A stretch of DNA of 64,000 nucleotides from Geomonas edaphica (lineage in GTDB: Bacteria; Desulfobacterota; Desulfuromonadia; Geobacterales; Geobacteraceae), in the NCBI RefSeq assembly GCF_004917075.1, contig NZ_SSYB01000004.1:770546-834545 (forward strand), given 5' to 3'. Position 1 is the first letter of the stretch. Each line of letters opens with the position of its first letter. Made by a program: the position numbers and the translations under genes. The notes under the pieces were generated by a model. That model was not told the DNA's origin. It searched no databases and saw only the letters and a list, made by a program, of their open reading frames with translations. This document shows, piece by piece, positions 30,809 to 42,965 of the stretch.

Positions 30809-32647
30809 TTATTCGCCCCTACGGTCCTGCCCTTTCAGGTGCTCCCACAGGGCCCTGGCGGCAGCTTCGGTCATCCCCGGTGCGGCGATCAGTTCCTCGA
30901 GTGTCGCTCCCTGCACCCCTTTTAAACTACCGAAGTGCTTCAAGAGAGCCTTCTTCCTCTTCGTGCCGATGCCTGGAACCTGATCGAGCTCCGACCCTGT
31001 CATGATCTTGCTGCGGACCGCCTTGTGGTAGGTGACCGCGAAGCGGTGCGCCTCGTCGCGGATGCGCGCCAGGAGCAAGAGCGGGGCGGAACTCTGCCTG
31101 AGCACGATCGGGTTCTTCCTCCCGGGGCGGAACACCCGCTCGTCGCTCTTCGAGATCTCCTCGCTTTCCATGTCCCTGAAGGTGCGGCTCTTGGCGAGGC
31201 CCGCGGCCTCGACCCCGGAAACGCCCAACTCCTCAAGCACCGCGTTCAGTACGCCCAACTGCCCTAAACCACCGTCCACCACGATGAGATCGGGCTGTTC
31301 CTCGGTGGTCTCAGCCTTGAAACGACGCGAAAGCACCTCGCGCATCATGGCGAAGTCGTCGGACTGCAGCACCCCCTTGATCCTGTAGCGCCGGTACAGG
31401 TTCTTGTCGGCCTTGCCGTCGATGAAGACGACACGGCTCCCCACCGCCATCTCCCCCTGGATGTTGGAGATGTCATAGCATTCGATCCTTTTGGGGGGAC
31501 GGGTGAGGTGCAGCTTCTCGGCGAGTTCGCTCAGCAGCGTCTCGGACGAGCTCTCCTTTGCCAGTCGCTCCTTGGCGGCAGTCTCGGCGTTCTTCTGCGC
31601 GAGCTTCACCATCTCCAGCTTGGGGCCGCGCTGCGGCGCCGCTATGCTCACCTTCTTCCCAGCCTTCTCGGAAAGGAGCTCCTCGAGCGGGCCCGGCTCG
31701 GGTATCGCCATCGGGATCAGCACCTGGGGAGTGATCGGCGCATCCAGGGCGTAGTACTCGTTCAGGAACGAGGCGAGCCCTTCCTCGGCCTCCATCTCCC
31801 ACTCGAAAAGGAAGCTGCGCCCGCCGGTGACGGTGCCGCCGCGGATGTGCAGGAGGGCGATCTGCATCCGGTCCCCGTCCTGGTGCAGGCCGAAGACGTC
31901 GCTGTCGCCACCGCGCGCCACCATTTTCTGGCGTTCCACGGTGACCTCGATGGCGCGCACCAGGTCACGGTAGCGGGCCGCGTCCTCGTAGCGCATCTCC
32001 TGGCTCGCCTGGTTCATCTTCGCGCGGTACAGGCGGGCGATCTCGGTGTTCTTCCCTTCGAGGAAGAGTGCCGCTCCTTCGGCGAGAGTCGCGTAATCCT
32101 CCTTGCTGATCAGGCCGCAGCAGGGGGCGGAACACTGCTTGATCTGGTGGTACAGGCAGGGGCGCTTTCTGGCCATGCAGGTCGCCAGCGGGTAGTGGCG
32201 CAGCGGGAACATCTTGTAGAGCTGCTTCAGCACCTCCTTCGCGGCGGTGGCGGAGGAATAGGGGCCGAAGTAGCGCGCACCGTCGGAAGGGATCTTGCGA
32301 ACCAGCGAGAGGCGCGGGAAGTCTTCCTTCATATCCATGCGCAGCGAGAAGTAGGTCTTGTCGTCGCGCAGGTTGATGTTGTACTTCGGGCGGTGCTGCT
32401 TGATCAGCGTGTTCTCGAGGATCAGCGCCTCTTTCTCGGTGTCGGTGACGAGGTAGTCGACCGTCTCGACCAGTTGCACCATGAAGCGTATGTGCACACG
32501 GGAGTCGCGGGTGTCCCCGACGTAGGCCCGGACGCGGTTTCTCAGGTTGCGAGCCTTGCCGACGTAGATAACGGTGCCGTCCGAGGTCTTCATGAGGTAG
32601 ACGCCGGGGGAGGTGGGGAAGTTCTGGATCATCTCCTGGGTAATCAT
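30809..32647 (-). CDS. uvrC: Excinuclease ABC subunit C
   Basis: The 612-residue protein fits UvrC. The GIY-YIG nuclease domain opens at SPGVYLMKTSDGTVIYVGKA. The UVR motif lies near 200-235 and the RNase H-like second nuclease follows (CYDISNIQGEMAVGS, DLIVVDGGLGQL). The C-terminal HhH pair shows VPGIGTKRKKALLKHFGS. UvrC makes both incisions in nucleotide excision repair with UvrAB. The start MITQEMIQNFP is chosen by homology; the open frame continues 177 codons upstream into the shadow of the RRM gene and is rejected. The gene lies alone on the minus strand. Confidence 0.97.
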   Translation of the reverse strand: MITQEMIQNFPTSPGVYLMKTSDGTVIYVGKARNLRNRVRAYVGDTRDSRVHIRFMVQLVETVDYLVTDTEKEALILENTLIKQHRPKYNINLRDDKTYFSLRMDMKEDFPRLSLVRKIPSDGARYFGPYSSATAAKEVLKQLYKMFPLRHYPLATCMARKRPCLYHQIKQCSAPCCGLISKEDYATLAEGAALFLEGKNTEIARLYRAKMNQASQEMRYEDAARYRDLVRAIEVTVERQKMVARGGDSDVFGLHQDGDRMQIALLHIRGGTVTGGRSFLFEWEMEAEEGLASFLNEYYALDAPITPQVLIPMAIPEPGPLEELLSEKAGKKVSIAAPQRGPKLEMVKLAQKNAETAAKERLAKESSSETLLSELAEKLHLTRPPKRIECYDISNIQGEMAVGSRVVFIDGKADKNLYRRYRIKGVLQSDDFAMMREVLSRRFKAETTEEQPDLIVVDGGLGQLGVLNAVLEELGVSGVEAAGLAKSRTFRDMESEEISKSDERVFRPGRKNPIVLRQSSAPLLLLARIRDEAHRFAVTYHKAVRSKIMTGSELDQVPGIGTKRKKALLKHFGSLKGVQGATLEELIAAPGMTEAAARALWEHLKGQDRRGE

Positions 32648-32703
32648 GTGGCGTAGTATAGACGGTTGCTGATTAGAAGGGAAGGTGGGACGTGCTGACG
32701 GGA

Positions 32704-32806
32704 GGGTATGCTCCTCCACCCGGAGGGGGGAGGTTGGGAGGGGGGAAGCCTTACGGCTCCCTCTTCCCCCTCCCCGGCCCTCCTCCTCCGGGGGAGGGAG
32801 AGCCTG
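32704..32806. repeat. Inverted pair of C/G-rich repeats with G-quadruplex potential
   Basis: A GGAGGGGGGAGG...GGGAGGGGGG block is followed after about 20 bases by the complementary C-rich block CCCCCTCCCC...CCTCC and a short GGGGGAGGG. The two halves can form a large imperfect hairpin. The G-rich strand has four or more G-runs in close spacing. It lies between the RRM gene and uvrC. Confidence 0.6.
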
Positions 32807-32828
32807 AGAGAAGTCAGTGGAGTGGTGG

Positions 32829-33449
32829 CTAGCGCTTCCCGGTCCTGCTGCCGGGCTTGGCGGCACCGCCGGGACGGGAGGTCGGCCGGCTCCCTGCGGG
32901 TTTGGACGCACCGGCGGGTCTGGCCGCTCCTGCTTTGGCTGCGGTGGGTCTTGTCCCGGCCGGCTTGGCGGCGGGACCAGGCGCCGATTTGGCTGCGGGC
33001 CTGGCTGCCGGTTTGGCTGCCGGTTTGGCTGCCGGTTTGGCTGCCGGTTTGGCTGCCGGTTTGGCTGCCGGTTTCGCAACCGGCTTAGCCGCCTCGGCTG
33101 CCGCTGCAGCCTTCTTCTCGGCTGCTTTCTTTTCTGCCGCCTCGACGCGCCACCTCGGGAGGGTCTTGGCGCCGCCACCGCCCGCCTTCATCTTCTGCGG
33201 ATTGGCGTACGACACGGTGACCTTTTTGTCGAGGAGCCATGCGCCGTCCAGCGAGTCGATGGCGTCCTTCGCCTCCGCCTCGGTGGACATCCTCACGTAG
33301 CCGCATCCCTTGAACTGGCCGGTCGCCGGGTCGGTGATCAGGTGAATCGAGGTCACCGTGCCGGAGACGGAGAACAACTTATTGATTTCATATTCGGTGA
33401 TATCGTAGGACAGGCTTCCCACGTAAAGTTCCTTGCCAGCTTTTGCCAT
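32829..33449 (-). CDS. RRM RNA-binding protein with long AKPA-repeat tail
   Basis: The 206-residue protein starts at MAKAGKELYVGSLSYD after AAGGAG. Residues 1-85 form one RNA recognition motif with RNP2 LYVGSL and RNP1 KGCGYVRM, like the small cold- or RNA-chaperone RRM proteins of bacteria. The C-terminal 110 residues are a basic, Ala/Pro/Lys-rich tail (KPAAKPAAKP...) close in style to histone H1 tails, encoded partly by a 12-bp tandem repeat. The tail probably adds non-specific nucleic-acid binding. Most bacterial RRM proteins lack such a tail. Targets unknown. Confidence 0.85.
   Translation of the reverse strand: MAKAGKELYVGSLSYDITEYEINKLFSVSGTVTSIHLITDPATGQFKGCGYVRMSTEAEAKDAIDSLDGAWLLDKKVTVSYANPQKMKAGGGGAKTLPRWRVEAAEKKAAEKKAAAAAEAAKPVAKPAAKPAAKPAAKPAAKPAAKPAARPAAKSAPGPAAKPAGTRPTAAKAGAARPAGASKPAGSRPTSRPGGAAKPGSRTGKR
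33004..33075 (-). repeat. Six tandem copies of a 12-bp unit inside the RRM gene
   Basis: The unit GCTGCCGGTTTG (plus strand) is repeated six times, five identical and the last with one change. It encodes the AKPA repeats. Such identical units change number easily by slippage, so tail length may vary among strains. Confidence 0.92.
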
Positions 33450-33530
33450 GTAACGTTCTCTCCTTGATTTGGTCGGCACACTCTAGCACAACAGGCCCCG
33501 GCGCCGCAAAGTTTCTTTCGCGCCGCCCGT

Positions 33531-34733
33531 TTAGGCGCCGCGTCGCTCCCTGAGGATGGCGGTGAAGAGCGGCTCCCGGTCGGCCTTTGACGCCGAAACC
33601 ACCATCTCCACCTGGACGAGTTTTCCCCCCGCGCTCACCACCTGCTGCCGCGTGGTCTCCTCCTTGAATTCACTGGGTTGTTCGATCCGCTCCCTGAGCG
33701 CCGCCCCCTCTTCGAGGAAATCGTAAACCGACTCGCCGAGCAGCATCTGGCGGTTCCGGCCGAAGAGCGCCTCCGCCTTCTCGTTGGCGATGACGATCTT
33801 GCCGTCCTTCAGAAAGGTGATTACGGCCGAGGCGGCGACCTCGATGAAGCGGCGGTAACGCTCGTCGGCCTCCCGCGACTGAACGGTGCGGCGCGAGAGT
33901 TCGTCCATCATGTCGTTGAAGGCGCCGATCAGCATGCCGATTTCGTCGTGGGACTTCTGCGGGAGCTTTTCGTCGAAGAATCCGGTCCTGGTTACGTTAG
34001 TGATCGCGCCGGAGAGGAGCCGGACCGGTTCGATGATCAGGCGGCTCATGATGAAGCCCATGACGATGGTGACGATGAGGAAGACGGCGCCGCGCGCCAT
34101 CATGTCCAGTTTGAAGTCGGCGCCGAGCTGGGCGTAAAGGTCTTTGATCGGCACGGTCACCGAGACGGCGCCGATCACCTCGCCCACCTTGTAGTTGTAC
34201 GAATAGTGGCCGGGGGGGAAGCGTTTTCTGACGAAGTCCGGGGCGCTCTGGTAGCTGCCGTGGCACTCGAGGCAGGAGGCGGTGGCGCGCATCGGCAGCA
34301 GGTAGCGGAAGACGCTGGAGTCGCCGCTTTCCACGATGCCGTAGGTCTCGGCGGCAGGCTGGGTGATGAACTTGGTAAGTTGGGCGGTCTCGTAAACGTC
34401 GGGGCGGTTTTCCGGGTTGCGGTAGCGCAAGGAGACCTGGCGCACGTAGAACTTGCTGTTCTGGGTGACCCGTCTGGCCACCTGGGTCGCGACCACCTGC
34501 GGCACGAGGCCGTAGTTGCGTTCCGGTTCGTCCTTCACGACCGACGACATGTACTCCCGTGTTTCGATCAGTTGGGTCGCCAGGCTGCGTGCGTTGTCCA
34601 CCGCGAAGCGGAGGATGAACTCTTTCTGGCGTTGGTAGGTGAATATGCCGGTGGCGAGGAGGAGGGCTATCAGAAGCAGCGACATGAGGCCGAAGAACTT
34701 GCTGCGGATGGACAAATCTGACGGGCGGGGCAT
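33531..34733 (-). CDS. Haem-c sensor protein: DUF3365, HAMP and PAS domains, no transmitter
   Basis: The 400-residue protein starts at MPRPSDLSIRSKFFG after AGGAGG. A membrane segment (about 14-33) is followed by a periplasmic DUF3365/Tll0287-type domain (35-205) with one haem site C154-L-E-C157-H158. A second membrane segment (213-232), a HAMP domain (232-285) and a PAS domain (288-398) follow. The protein ends directly after the PAS domain, without kinase, cyclase or receptor module. It may signal through a partner, or be the input half of a split protein. Haem sensors of this type are known to sense redox state or gas. A terminator separates it from the cytochrome gene upstream. Confidence 0.85.
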   Translation of the reverse strand: MPRPSDLSIRSKFFGLMSLLLIALLLATGIFTYQRQKEFILRFAVDNARSLATQLIETREYMSSVVKDEPERNYGLVPQVVATQVARRVTQNSKFYVRQVSLRYRNPENRPDVYETAQLTKFITQPAAETYGIVESGDSSVFRYLLPMRATASCLECHGSYQSAPDFVRKRFPPGHYSYNYKVGEVIGAVSVTVPIKDLYAQLGADFKLDMMARGAVFLIVTIVMGFIMSRLIIEPVRLLSGAITNVTRTGFFDEKLPQKSHDEIGMLIGAFNDMMDELSRRTVQSREADERYRRFIEVAASAVITFLKDGKIVIANEKAEALFGRNRQMLLGESVYDFLEEGAALRERIEQPSEFKEETTRQQVVSAGGKLVQVEMVVSASKADREPLFTAILRERRGA

Positions 34734-34793
34734 GTATCCTCCTGAAATCCATGGCACTGAAGCCCCAAGTATAACGGAGGTGACGCGAACTGC

Positions 34794-34829
34794 AAAAAAA
34801 GCCCCATCCGCGGAGGGGCCGGACGGGGC
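34794..34829 (-). terminator. Intrinsic terminator of the triheme cytochrome gene
   Basis: On the minus strand GCCCCGTCCG pairs with CGGATGGGGC with one mismatch and is followed by seven T residues (34794-34800). Confidence 0.88.
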
Positions 34830-34888
34830 AAAAGGAGTGTTTGTGGAGTTTAAACCTAGAACGTTGAACGCAGAACGTAGAACGTCCG

Positions 34889-35137
34889 TTACTTTTTGTG
34901 GCACTCGAAGCAGATCTCTTCGGTCTCGCGGCGCTTGATCTGGGCGGCCTTGTCCTTGGGGACCCCCTTACCCATCAGCTTCTCACCCATCTTGTGACAG
35001 TCGAAGCAGTTTCTCCCTTTCAGTGCTTTGTGCATCTTGACCATCGCCGGGTTTTTGCTGTGGCAGACGTTGCATTCGAAGCCATAGGCGGCGCTAGCGC
35101 AGAGTGACAGCAGCAGGACGGGGATCAGTTTCTTCAT
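34889..35137 (-). CDS. Small periplasmic triheme c-type cytochrome
   Basis: The 82-residue precursor has a signal peptide (1-19, ending AYG) and three CxxCH haem sites at residues 22-26, 44-48 and 76-80. Lysine-rich composition and size fit the c7/PpcA class of periplasmic electron carriers of Geobacter. However, only one histidine (H36) exists outside the CxxCH sites, so most haems cannot have bis-His ligation as in PpcA; Met or open ligation must be considered. GGAG precedes the ATG. A palindrome for a Crp/Fnr-type regulator lies 75-90 bases upstream. Confidence 0.88.
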   Translation of the reverse strand: MKKLIPVLLLSLCASAAYGFECNVCHSKNPAMVKMHKALKGRNCFDCHKMGEKLMGKGVPKDKAAQIKRRETEEICFECHKK

Positions 35138-35211
35138 GGGACGCTCCTTCTTCTTTCAGGTTTCTATCCAGCTTCAGCGCGGGCAGCATAAACCCTTGGC
35201 TGTGTGGGCGC

Positions 35212-35227
35212 CTTGACCAAAGTCAAG
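35212..35227. promoter_or_regulatory. Crp/Fnr-type operator candidate
   Basis: CTTGAC-CAAA-GTCAAG is a perfect 16-bp palindrome with the TTGAC-N4-GTCAA pattern bound by several Crp/Fnr-family regulators. It lies between the divergent cytochrome (minus) and parA (plus) genes, 75-90 bases upstream of the cytochrome start, which fits an activator site. Confidence 0.5.
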
Positions 35228-35342
35228 GAAGCGGTGGCTTCGCTTCCTGAGAAAACACTTTTCATAGCCCCGCCAGTATGGTAGTTTTCCATGCTTTGCA
35301 TTGTGGGAAAGACTCGGATCATTCACAAATCGAGAAGAAATC

Positions 35343-36116
35343 ATGGCTAAGATCATCTGTGTGGCGAATCAAAAGGGTGGGGTGGGCAAGACCACGACGG
35401 CGGTGAACCTGGCAGCATCTCTGGCCGTTGCCGAGCGGCGCGTCCTCCTGGTGGACATGGACCCGCAGGGGAACGCGGGAAGCGGAGTGGGCGCCGACAA
35501 GGATGTCCTCGAGGAGAGCATCTATGACGCCCTGATCAACGACGCACCCGCCGCGCGCATCGTGCTGAAGACGGAACTCCCCTACCTGCACCTGTTCCCG
35601 GCCACCTCCGACCTCGCCGGCGCCGAGCTGGAGCTCGTGAGCGTGACCGACCGCGAGAGGAAGCTGAAGACGATCCTCGATTCCCTCGCAGGCTCCTACG
35701 ACTACATCTTCATCGACTGTCCCCCTTCGCTGAACCTTCTGACCATCAACGCGATGACCGCGGCGCACTCCGTGCTGATCCCGCTGCAGTGCGAGTTCTA
35801 CGCGATGGAAGGGCTTTCGCAGATACTGAAGACCATCAACCTGATCCAGCAGGGGCTGAACAAGTCGCTCGCCATCGAGGGGATCCTCCTCACCATGTTC
35901 GACGCGAGGAACAACCTCTCGCGCCAGGTCGGTGAGGAGATCAGGACCCACTTCCCCAGGGAGACCATGCAGACCGTCATCCCGAGGAACGTGAGGCTCT
36001 CCGAGGCGCCGTCGCACGGCAAGCCGATCTGCCTGTACGACATCACCTCGAAAGGGGCGACGAGCTACATGGATCTTGCCAAGGAAATAATTGCGCGCGA
36101 GGTGCCGCATGGTTAA
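35343..36116 (+). CDS. parA: Chromosome-partitioning ATPase ParA (Soj)
   Basis: The 257-residue protein starts at [19 protein letters not shown], the deviant Walker A typical of ParA/Soj. Other blocks are [26 protein letters not shown] and a late [10 protein letters not shown]. ParA binds DNA with ATP and moves ParB-parS complexes. The start is set at the conserved MAKII; the upstream 14 codons lack homology. parB overlaps its end by eight bases, so the pair is co-translated. Confidence 0.96.
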   Translation: MAKIICVANQKGGVGKTTTAVNLAASLAVAERRVLLVDMDPQGNAGSGVGADKDVLEESIYDALINDAPAARIVLKTELPYLHLFPATSDLAGAELELVSVTDRERKLKTILDSLAGSYDYIFIDCPPSLNLLTINAMTAAHSVLIPLQCEFYAMEGLSQILKTINLIQQGLNKSLAIEGILLTMFDARNNLSRQVGEEIRTHFPRETMQTVIPRNVRLSEAPSHGKPICLYDITSKGATSYMDLAKEIIAREVPHG

Positions 36117-36948
36117 GAAAATGGGACTCGGCAAGGGGATGGGGGCGCTGCTCCCGGTCGTGGAGGATCACGGCAAGAAGTACTTCTCTTGCCCGATCGA
36201 AGAGATCAAGCCGAACAAGGAACAGCCGAGAAAGACCTTCGTCAACGAGAAGCTCGAGGAGCTCGCCGCCTCCATCAGGGAGAAGGGGATCATCCAGCCT
36301 CTGGTGGTGGTCAAGAAGGCGGGGCACTACGAGCTGATCGCGGGGGAGCGCCGCTGGCGTGCGGCCCAGAAGGCGGGCCTCAGGGAGGTCCCGGTGGTGA
36401 TCCAGGACGTCTCCGAGGAGACCGCCCTGGAGATGGCGCTCATCGAGAACATCCAGCGCGAGGACCTGAACGCGGTCGAGGAGGCCGAGGCCTACCACGC
36501 GCTTTTGGAGCGTTTCTCGCTTTCCCAGGAGGAACTGGCGAAAAGGGTGGGCAAGGAGCGCTCCACGATCGCGAACGCCCTGCGTCTCTTGCGTCTCCCG
36601 GTGGAGATCAAGCGCGACGTGGCGGAGGACCGCATCTCCATGGGGCACGCCCGGGCGCTTTTGACCCTGGAGGACGCCGAGGAGCAGAAGGCGGTGCGCG
36701 ACGAGATCGTTAAGGGGCACCTGTCGGTGCGCGAGACCGAGGCGCTCGTGAAGCGCAGGAAGGCCGGCCCGCCGAAGAAGGCGGCGAAGCCGTCGCTCGA
36801 CCCGGACCAGAAGGACCTCGTGGAGCGCATGCAGCGCCATTTCGCCGCCAGGGTCGCGCTCAAGCGCTCCGGGCGCGGCGGCAAGCTCGAGATCAGCTTC
36901 GGCGACATGAAGGAGCTGACCCGCATCGTGGAGCTTTTGAACCTCTAA
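36109..36948 (+). CDS. parB: Chromosome-partitioning protein ParB
   Basis: The 279-residue protein starts at [17 protein letters not shown] after GAGGTG, with the usual GLGKG opening. The CTPase/ParA-contact region includes [16 protein letters not shown] and [17 protein letters not shown]; the HTH for parS lies near 140-165 ([19 protein letters not shown]). The C-terminal dimer part ([26 protein letters not shown]) is complete. ParB loads on parS and slides as a CTP clamp. I saw no good parS in the window. Confidence 0.96.
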   Translation: MVKKMGLGKGMGALLPVVEDHGKKYFSCPIEEIKPNKEQPRKTFVNEKLEELAASIREKGIIQPLVVVKKAGHYELIAGERRWRAAQKAGLREVPVVIQDVSEETALEMALIENIQREDLNAVEEAEAYHALLERFSLSQEELAKRVGKERSTIANALRLLRLPVEIKRDVAEDRISMGHARALLTLEDAEEQKAVRDEIVKGHLSVRETEALVKRRKAGPPKKAAKPSLDPDQKDLVERMQRHFAARVALKRSGRGGKLEISFGDMKELTRIVELLNL

Positions 36949-36991
36949 CGTCTAGCACGCTTGCGTCCTGCTCTTCTCCGCCCTATCCAGC

Positions 36992-37097
36992 TTCCCCCTT
37001 TCGCAAAGGGGGATTCAGGGGGATTAACTCTGTGGCAACAGGGGGTGCTGTGGCTACCTCGGCTAAATCCCCCCTGCCCCCCTTCGCAAAGGGGGGT
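36992..37097. repeat. Dispersed GC-rich intergenic repeat, copy B
   Basis: CCCCCTTTCGCAAAGGGGG opens the element, TGGCTACCTCGGCTAAATCC lies in the middle and CCCCCCTTCGCAAAGGGGGG closes it. It matches the order of copy A at 20313-20414. Confidence 0.75.
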
Positions 37098-37405
37098 GAA
37101 GGCAACAACCCAAAAACAGCTCAACCTCTTTCCGTTTCGGGGAGGGGGAATGAGGCAGAGCTTCTTCGTTTTTCCTCAGCAGCACCTGCCGTAACTGTTT
37201 CAGATCCACCACCCATTGGGTAGCAATTCCGAACATCGTTCCAAATGTCATACACGATCCTGTCTACAAAACCCGCGCTAACTCACGGTTCACGTCCTTA
37301 AGGCCGCTTCCGGGTGGCCCGATTGGTCTAGTGGTACAGCCACAAGACATTGATGTTTGGCCTTGTCGAAGTGTATACAATTCTTCGCGCAAACGGATAA
37401 ATCGC

Positions 37406-37436
37406 TTGACACAAAAAGCATTTATGTGATAGCAAT
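37406..37436 (+). promoter_or_regulatory. Candidate promoter of the atp operon
   Basis: TTGACA at 37406-37411 is a perfect -35. The -10 region near 37429-37435 (ATAGCAA) is weak. The first gene starts 76 bases downstream. Confidence 0.4.
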
Positions 37437-37511
37437 CACCTGTTTTGCGCGGACCCCAAACAGAGTCAAAGGCGTATACGCCTTTAAAAATGTTCGAATA
37501 GAGGTGGTTTG

Positions 37512-37937
37512 GTGATCAATTTAGACATCGCATTTGTATTCCAGCTGGTGAACTTCCTGGTGCTGGTACTGCTCCTGAACGTCTTCCTCTATAAGCCGCT
37601 CAGGAAACAGCTCGCCGACCGCGCCGCCCAGGTCGCCGGGGCGAAGCAGAAGAGCGCCGAGGTTGACAGGGAGGTCCAGGAGAAGCTGGCCGCTTACGAG
37701 GCACGCATGCGCGAGATCCGCGCCGGCGCCGCCGACGAGCGCGGGGCTCTGAAGAAGGAGGCCCAGCAGCAGGAGGCCGCCATCCTCGACAAGGCCCGTG
37801 CCGAGGCTACCGAGTCCCTGGCTTCCATCAAGGCGAAGGTTGCCAAGGAGGCGGAGGAAGCACGCCGCATCCTGACCGCCAGCGCCGAGACCCTGTCCGC
37901 TGATATCTGTGAAAAAGTTCTGGGGAGGAGCCTGTAG
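37512..37937 (+). CDS. atpF': ATP synthase subunit b' (first b-type subunit)
   Basis: The 141-residue protein has one N-terminal membrane segment (IAFVFQLVNFLVLVLLLNVFLYKPL) and a long helical stalk region (AQVAGAKQKSAEVDREVQEKL). It is the first of two different b-type subunits, as in phototrophs and deltaproteobacteria. A GTG start at 37512 is used after GAGGTGG; a TTG one codon earlier is less well placed. The b/b' dimer forms the peripheral stalk that holds F1 to Fo. Confidence 0.9.
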   Translation: MINLDIAFVFQLVNFLVLVLLLNVFLYKPLRKQLADRAAQVAGAKQKSAEVDREVQEKLAAYEARMREIRAGAADERGALKKEAQQQEAAILDKARAEATESLASIKAKVAKEAEEARRILTASAETLSADICEKVLGRSL

Positions 37938-37938
37938 C

Positions 37939-38535
37939 ATGAAGAAACGTACCCTGGTTTATACCCTCTCCGTCAGCGCCCTCGTCCTTGGCCTGGCCGC
38001 CGTGGGCTTCGCCCAGGAGGCTGCCGAAGGCGGTCACCACGCGAACACCGGCGCCCAGATGAAGGACTTCATGTGGCGCTGCATCGACTTCGCCGCCCTC
38101 GTCGCCATCGCCGTCTGGGCCCTCAAAAAGGCCGACGTGAAGGGGACCTTGGCCGCTCGCCGCGAAGGGATCGAGAAGACCCTCAAGGAAGCAGTCGAGG
38201 CGAAGGAAGCCGCCGAGAAGAAGTTCGCCGAGTACTCCCAGCGTCTTGATTCGGCCAACAAGGAGATCGAAGTGATCTCGGCCAACATGAAGCGTGAAGG
38301 TGAGCTCGAGAAGGAGCGTATCATCGCCGAGGCTAAAGAGGCCGCCGCCCGCATCAAGGCTCAGGCCGAGGCCGCTGCCGAGCAGGAAGTCCTCAAGGCG
38401 AAAGACGAGCTCCGCGCCGAGGCCGCACGCCTCGCGGTCGAACTGGCCGAGCAGAAGATCAAGCAGAACATTGCAAAAGGCGACCAGGACAAGCTGGTGG
38501 GCGACTATATCTCGAAGGTGGTGACTCTACATTGA
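37939..38535 (+). CDS. atpF: ATP synthase subunit b (with cleavable-looking signal peptide)
   Basis: The 198-residue protein starts at [19 protein letters not shown] after GGGAGGAG, one base past the stop of the b' gene. It has a signal-peptide-like N-terminus ending GFA, then the membrane segment ([19 protein letters not shown]) and a long charged helix. An extra N-terminal signal on b is known for this group. A four-base overlap couples it to atpH. Confidence 0.92.
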   Translation: MKKRTLVYTLSVSALVLGLAAVGFAQEAAEGGHHANTGAQMKDFMWRCIDFAALVAIAVWALKKADVKGTLAARREGIEKTLKEAVEAKEAAEKKFAEYSQRLDSANKEIEVISANMKREGELEKERIIAEAKEAAARIKAQAEAAAEQEVLKAKDELRAEAARLAVELAEQKIKQNIAKGDQDKLVGDYISKVVTLH

Positions 38536-39074
38536 GTACTAACGCTATTGCCAAACGTTACGCCAAGGCACTCGTGCAGATTGGCTCGGAAGCAGGGAGC
38601 GTGGAAGGGTTCAACGGCGAACTCGCCCGCTTCAGCGCTGTCCTGATCGACAGCAACGAGCTTTCCGCAATCTTTGCGAACCCTGCCTACGGCATCGAAG
38701 AGAAGAAAGAGATCCTCAAGGACCTGGTGGGGAAGCTCTCCATCTCCCCGATGATCTCCAACCTGCTCATGCTCCTCCTCGAGCGCAGCCGCATCTCGGT
38801 GCTGCCGCAGATCGCGGAGAGCTACGGCGTCTTCGCCGACGAGCTTTCCGGCGTGATCCGTCCGACCCTCTCCTCCGGGCTGCCGCTCGACGCGGCGCAG
38901 GTCGAGGAGATCAAGGGCGCGCTCGCCAAGTCGACGGGGAAAAAGGTTGAACTGAAGGTTGTGGTCGATCCGGCGCTCATCGGCGGCGTGGTCACCCAGA
39001 TCGGCGATAAAGTCTTCGACGGCTCGGTAAGGACACAGTTAGCTAACATTCAGGATATATTACAGAAGGGGTGA
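38532..39074 (+). CDS. atpH: ATP synthase subunit delta
   Basis: The 180-residue protein begins [16 protein letters not shown] and ends with the typical [18 protein letters not shown]. Delta (OSCP) links F1 to the b stalk. Translation starts at a TTG that overlaps the atpF stop (ATTGA), a normal coupling arrangement. Confidence 0.95.
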   Translation: MSTNAIAKRYAKALVQIGSEAGSVEGFNGELARFSAVLIDSNELSAIFANPAYGIEEKKEILKDLVGKLSISPMISNLLMLLLERSRISVLPQIAESYGVFADELSGVIRPTLSSGLPLDAAQVEEIKGALAKSTGKKVELKVVVDPALIGGVVTQIGDKVFDGSVRTQLANIQDILQKG

Positions 39075-39083
39075 GACGGTTCT

Positions 39084-40592
<1,509 letters not shown>

Positions 40593-40612
40593 ACCAAGGA
40601 CGGACTTAGCGA

Positions 40613-41476
<864 letters not shown>

Positions 41477-41485
41477 CACTTATAA

Positions 41486-42940
<1,455 letters not shown>

Positions 42941-42965
42941 TTAATCTGGTACGGCTGAAGGTTTT

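Larger units (their letters stand above)
36949..37511. other. 563-base gene-free stretch before the ATP synthase operon
   Basis: The first part holds the dispersed repeat copy B (36992-37097). The middle (37110-37310) shows no feature I can name. At 37315-37355 a stretch resembles the 5' half of a tRNA. The last 110 bases hold the atp promoter and leader. No credible short gene is seen. Confidence 0.6.

Noticed and set aside
33004-33075. CRISPR or iteron array
   Set aside because: The 12-bp units are in frame within the RRM coding sequence and encode AKPA repeats.
32648-33178. 177-codon N-terminal extension of uvrC
   Set aside because: It is the opposite-frame shadow of the repetitive RRM gene tail, has no ribosome site, and would place Pro/Gln/Arg repeats before the conserved UvrC start.
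34734-34904. 57-codon upstream extension of the haem-c sensor gene
   Set aside because: It crosses the terminator hairpin of the upstream gene and has no membrane or signal features; AGGAGG supports the start at 34733.
35138-35342. GEMM (c-di-GMP/cGAMP) riboswitch before the cytochrome gene
   Set aside because: Geobacter cytochromes often have one, but the conserved GEMM core sequences are not present here or in other leaders I read.
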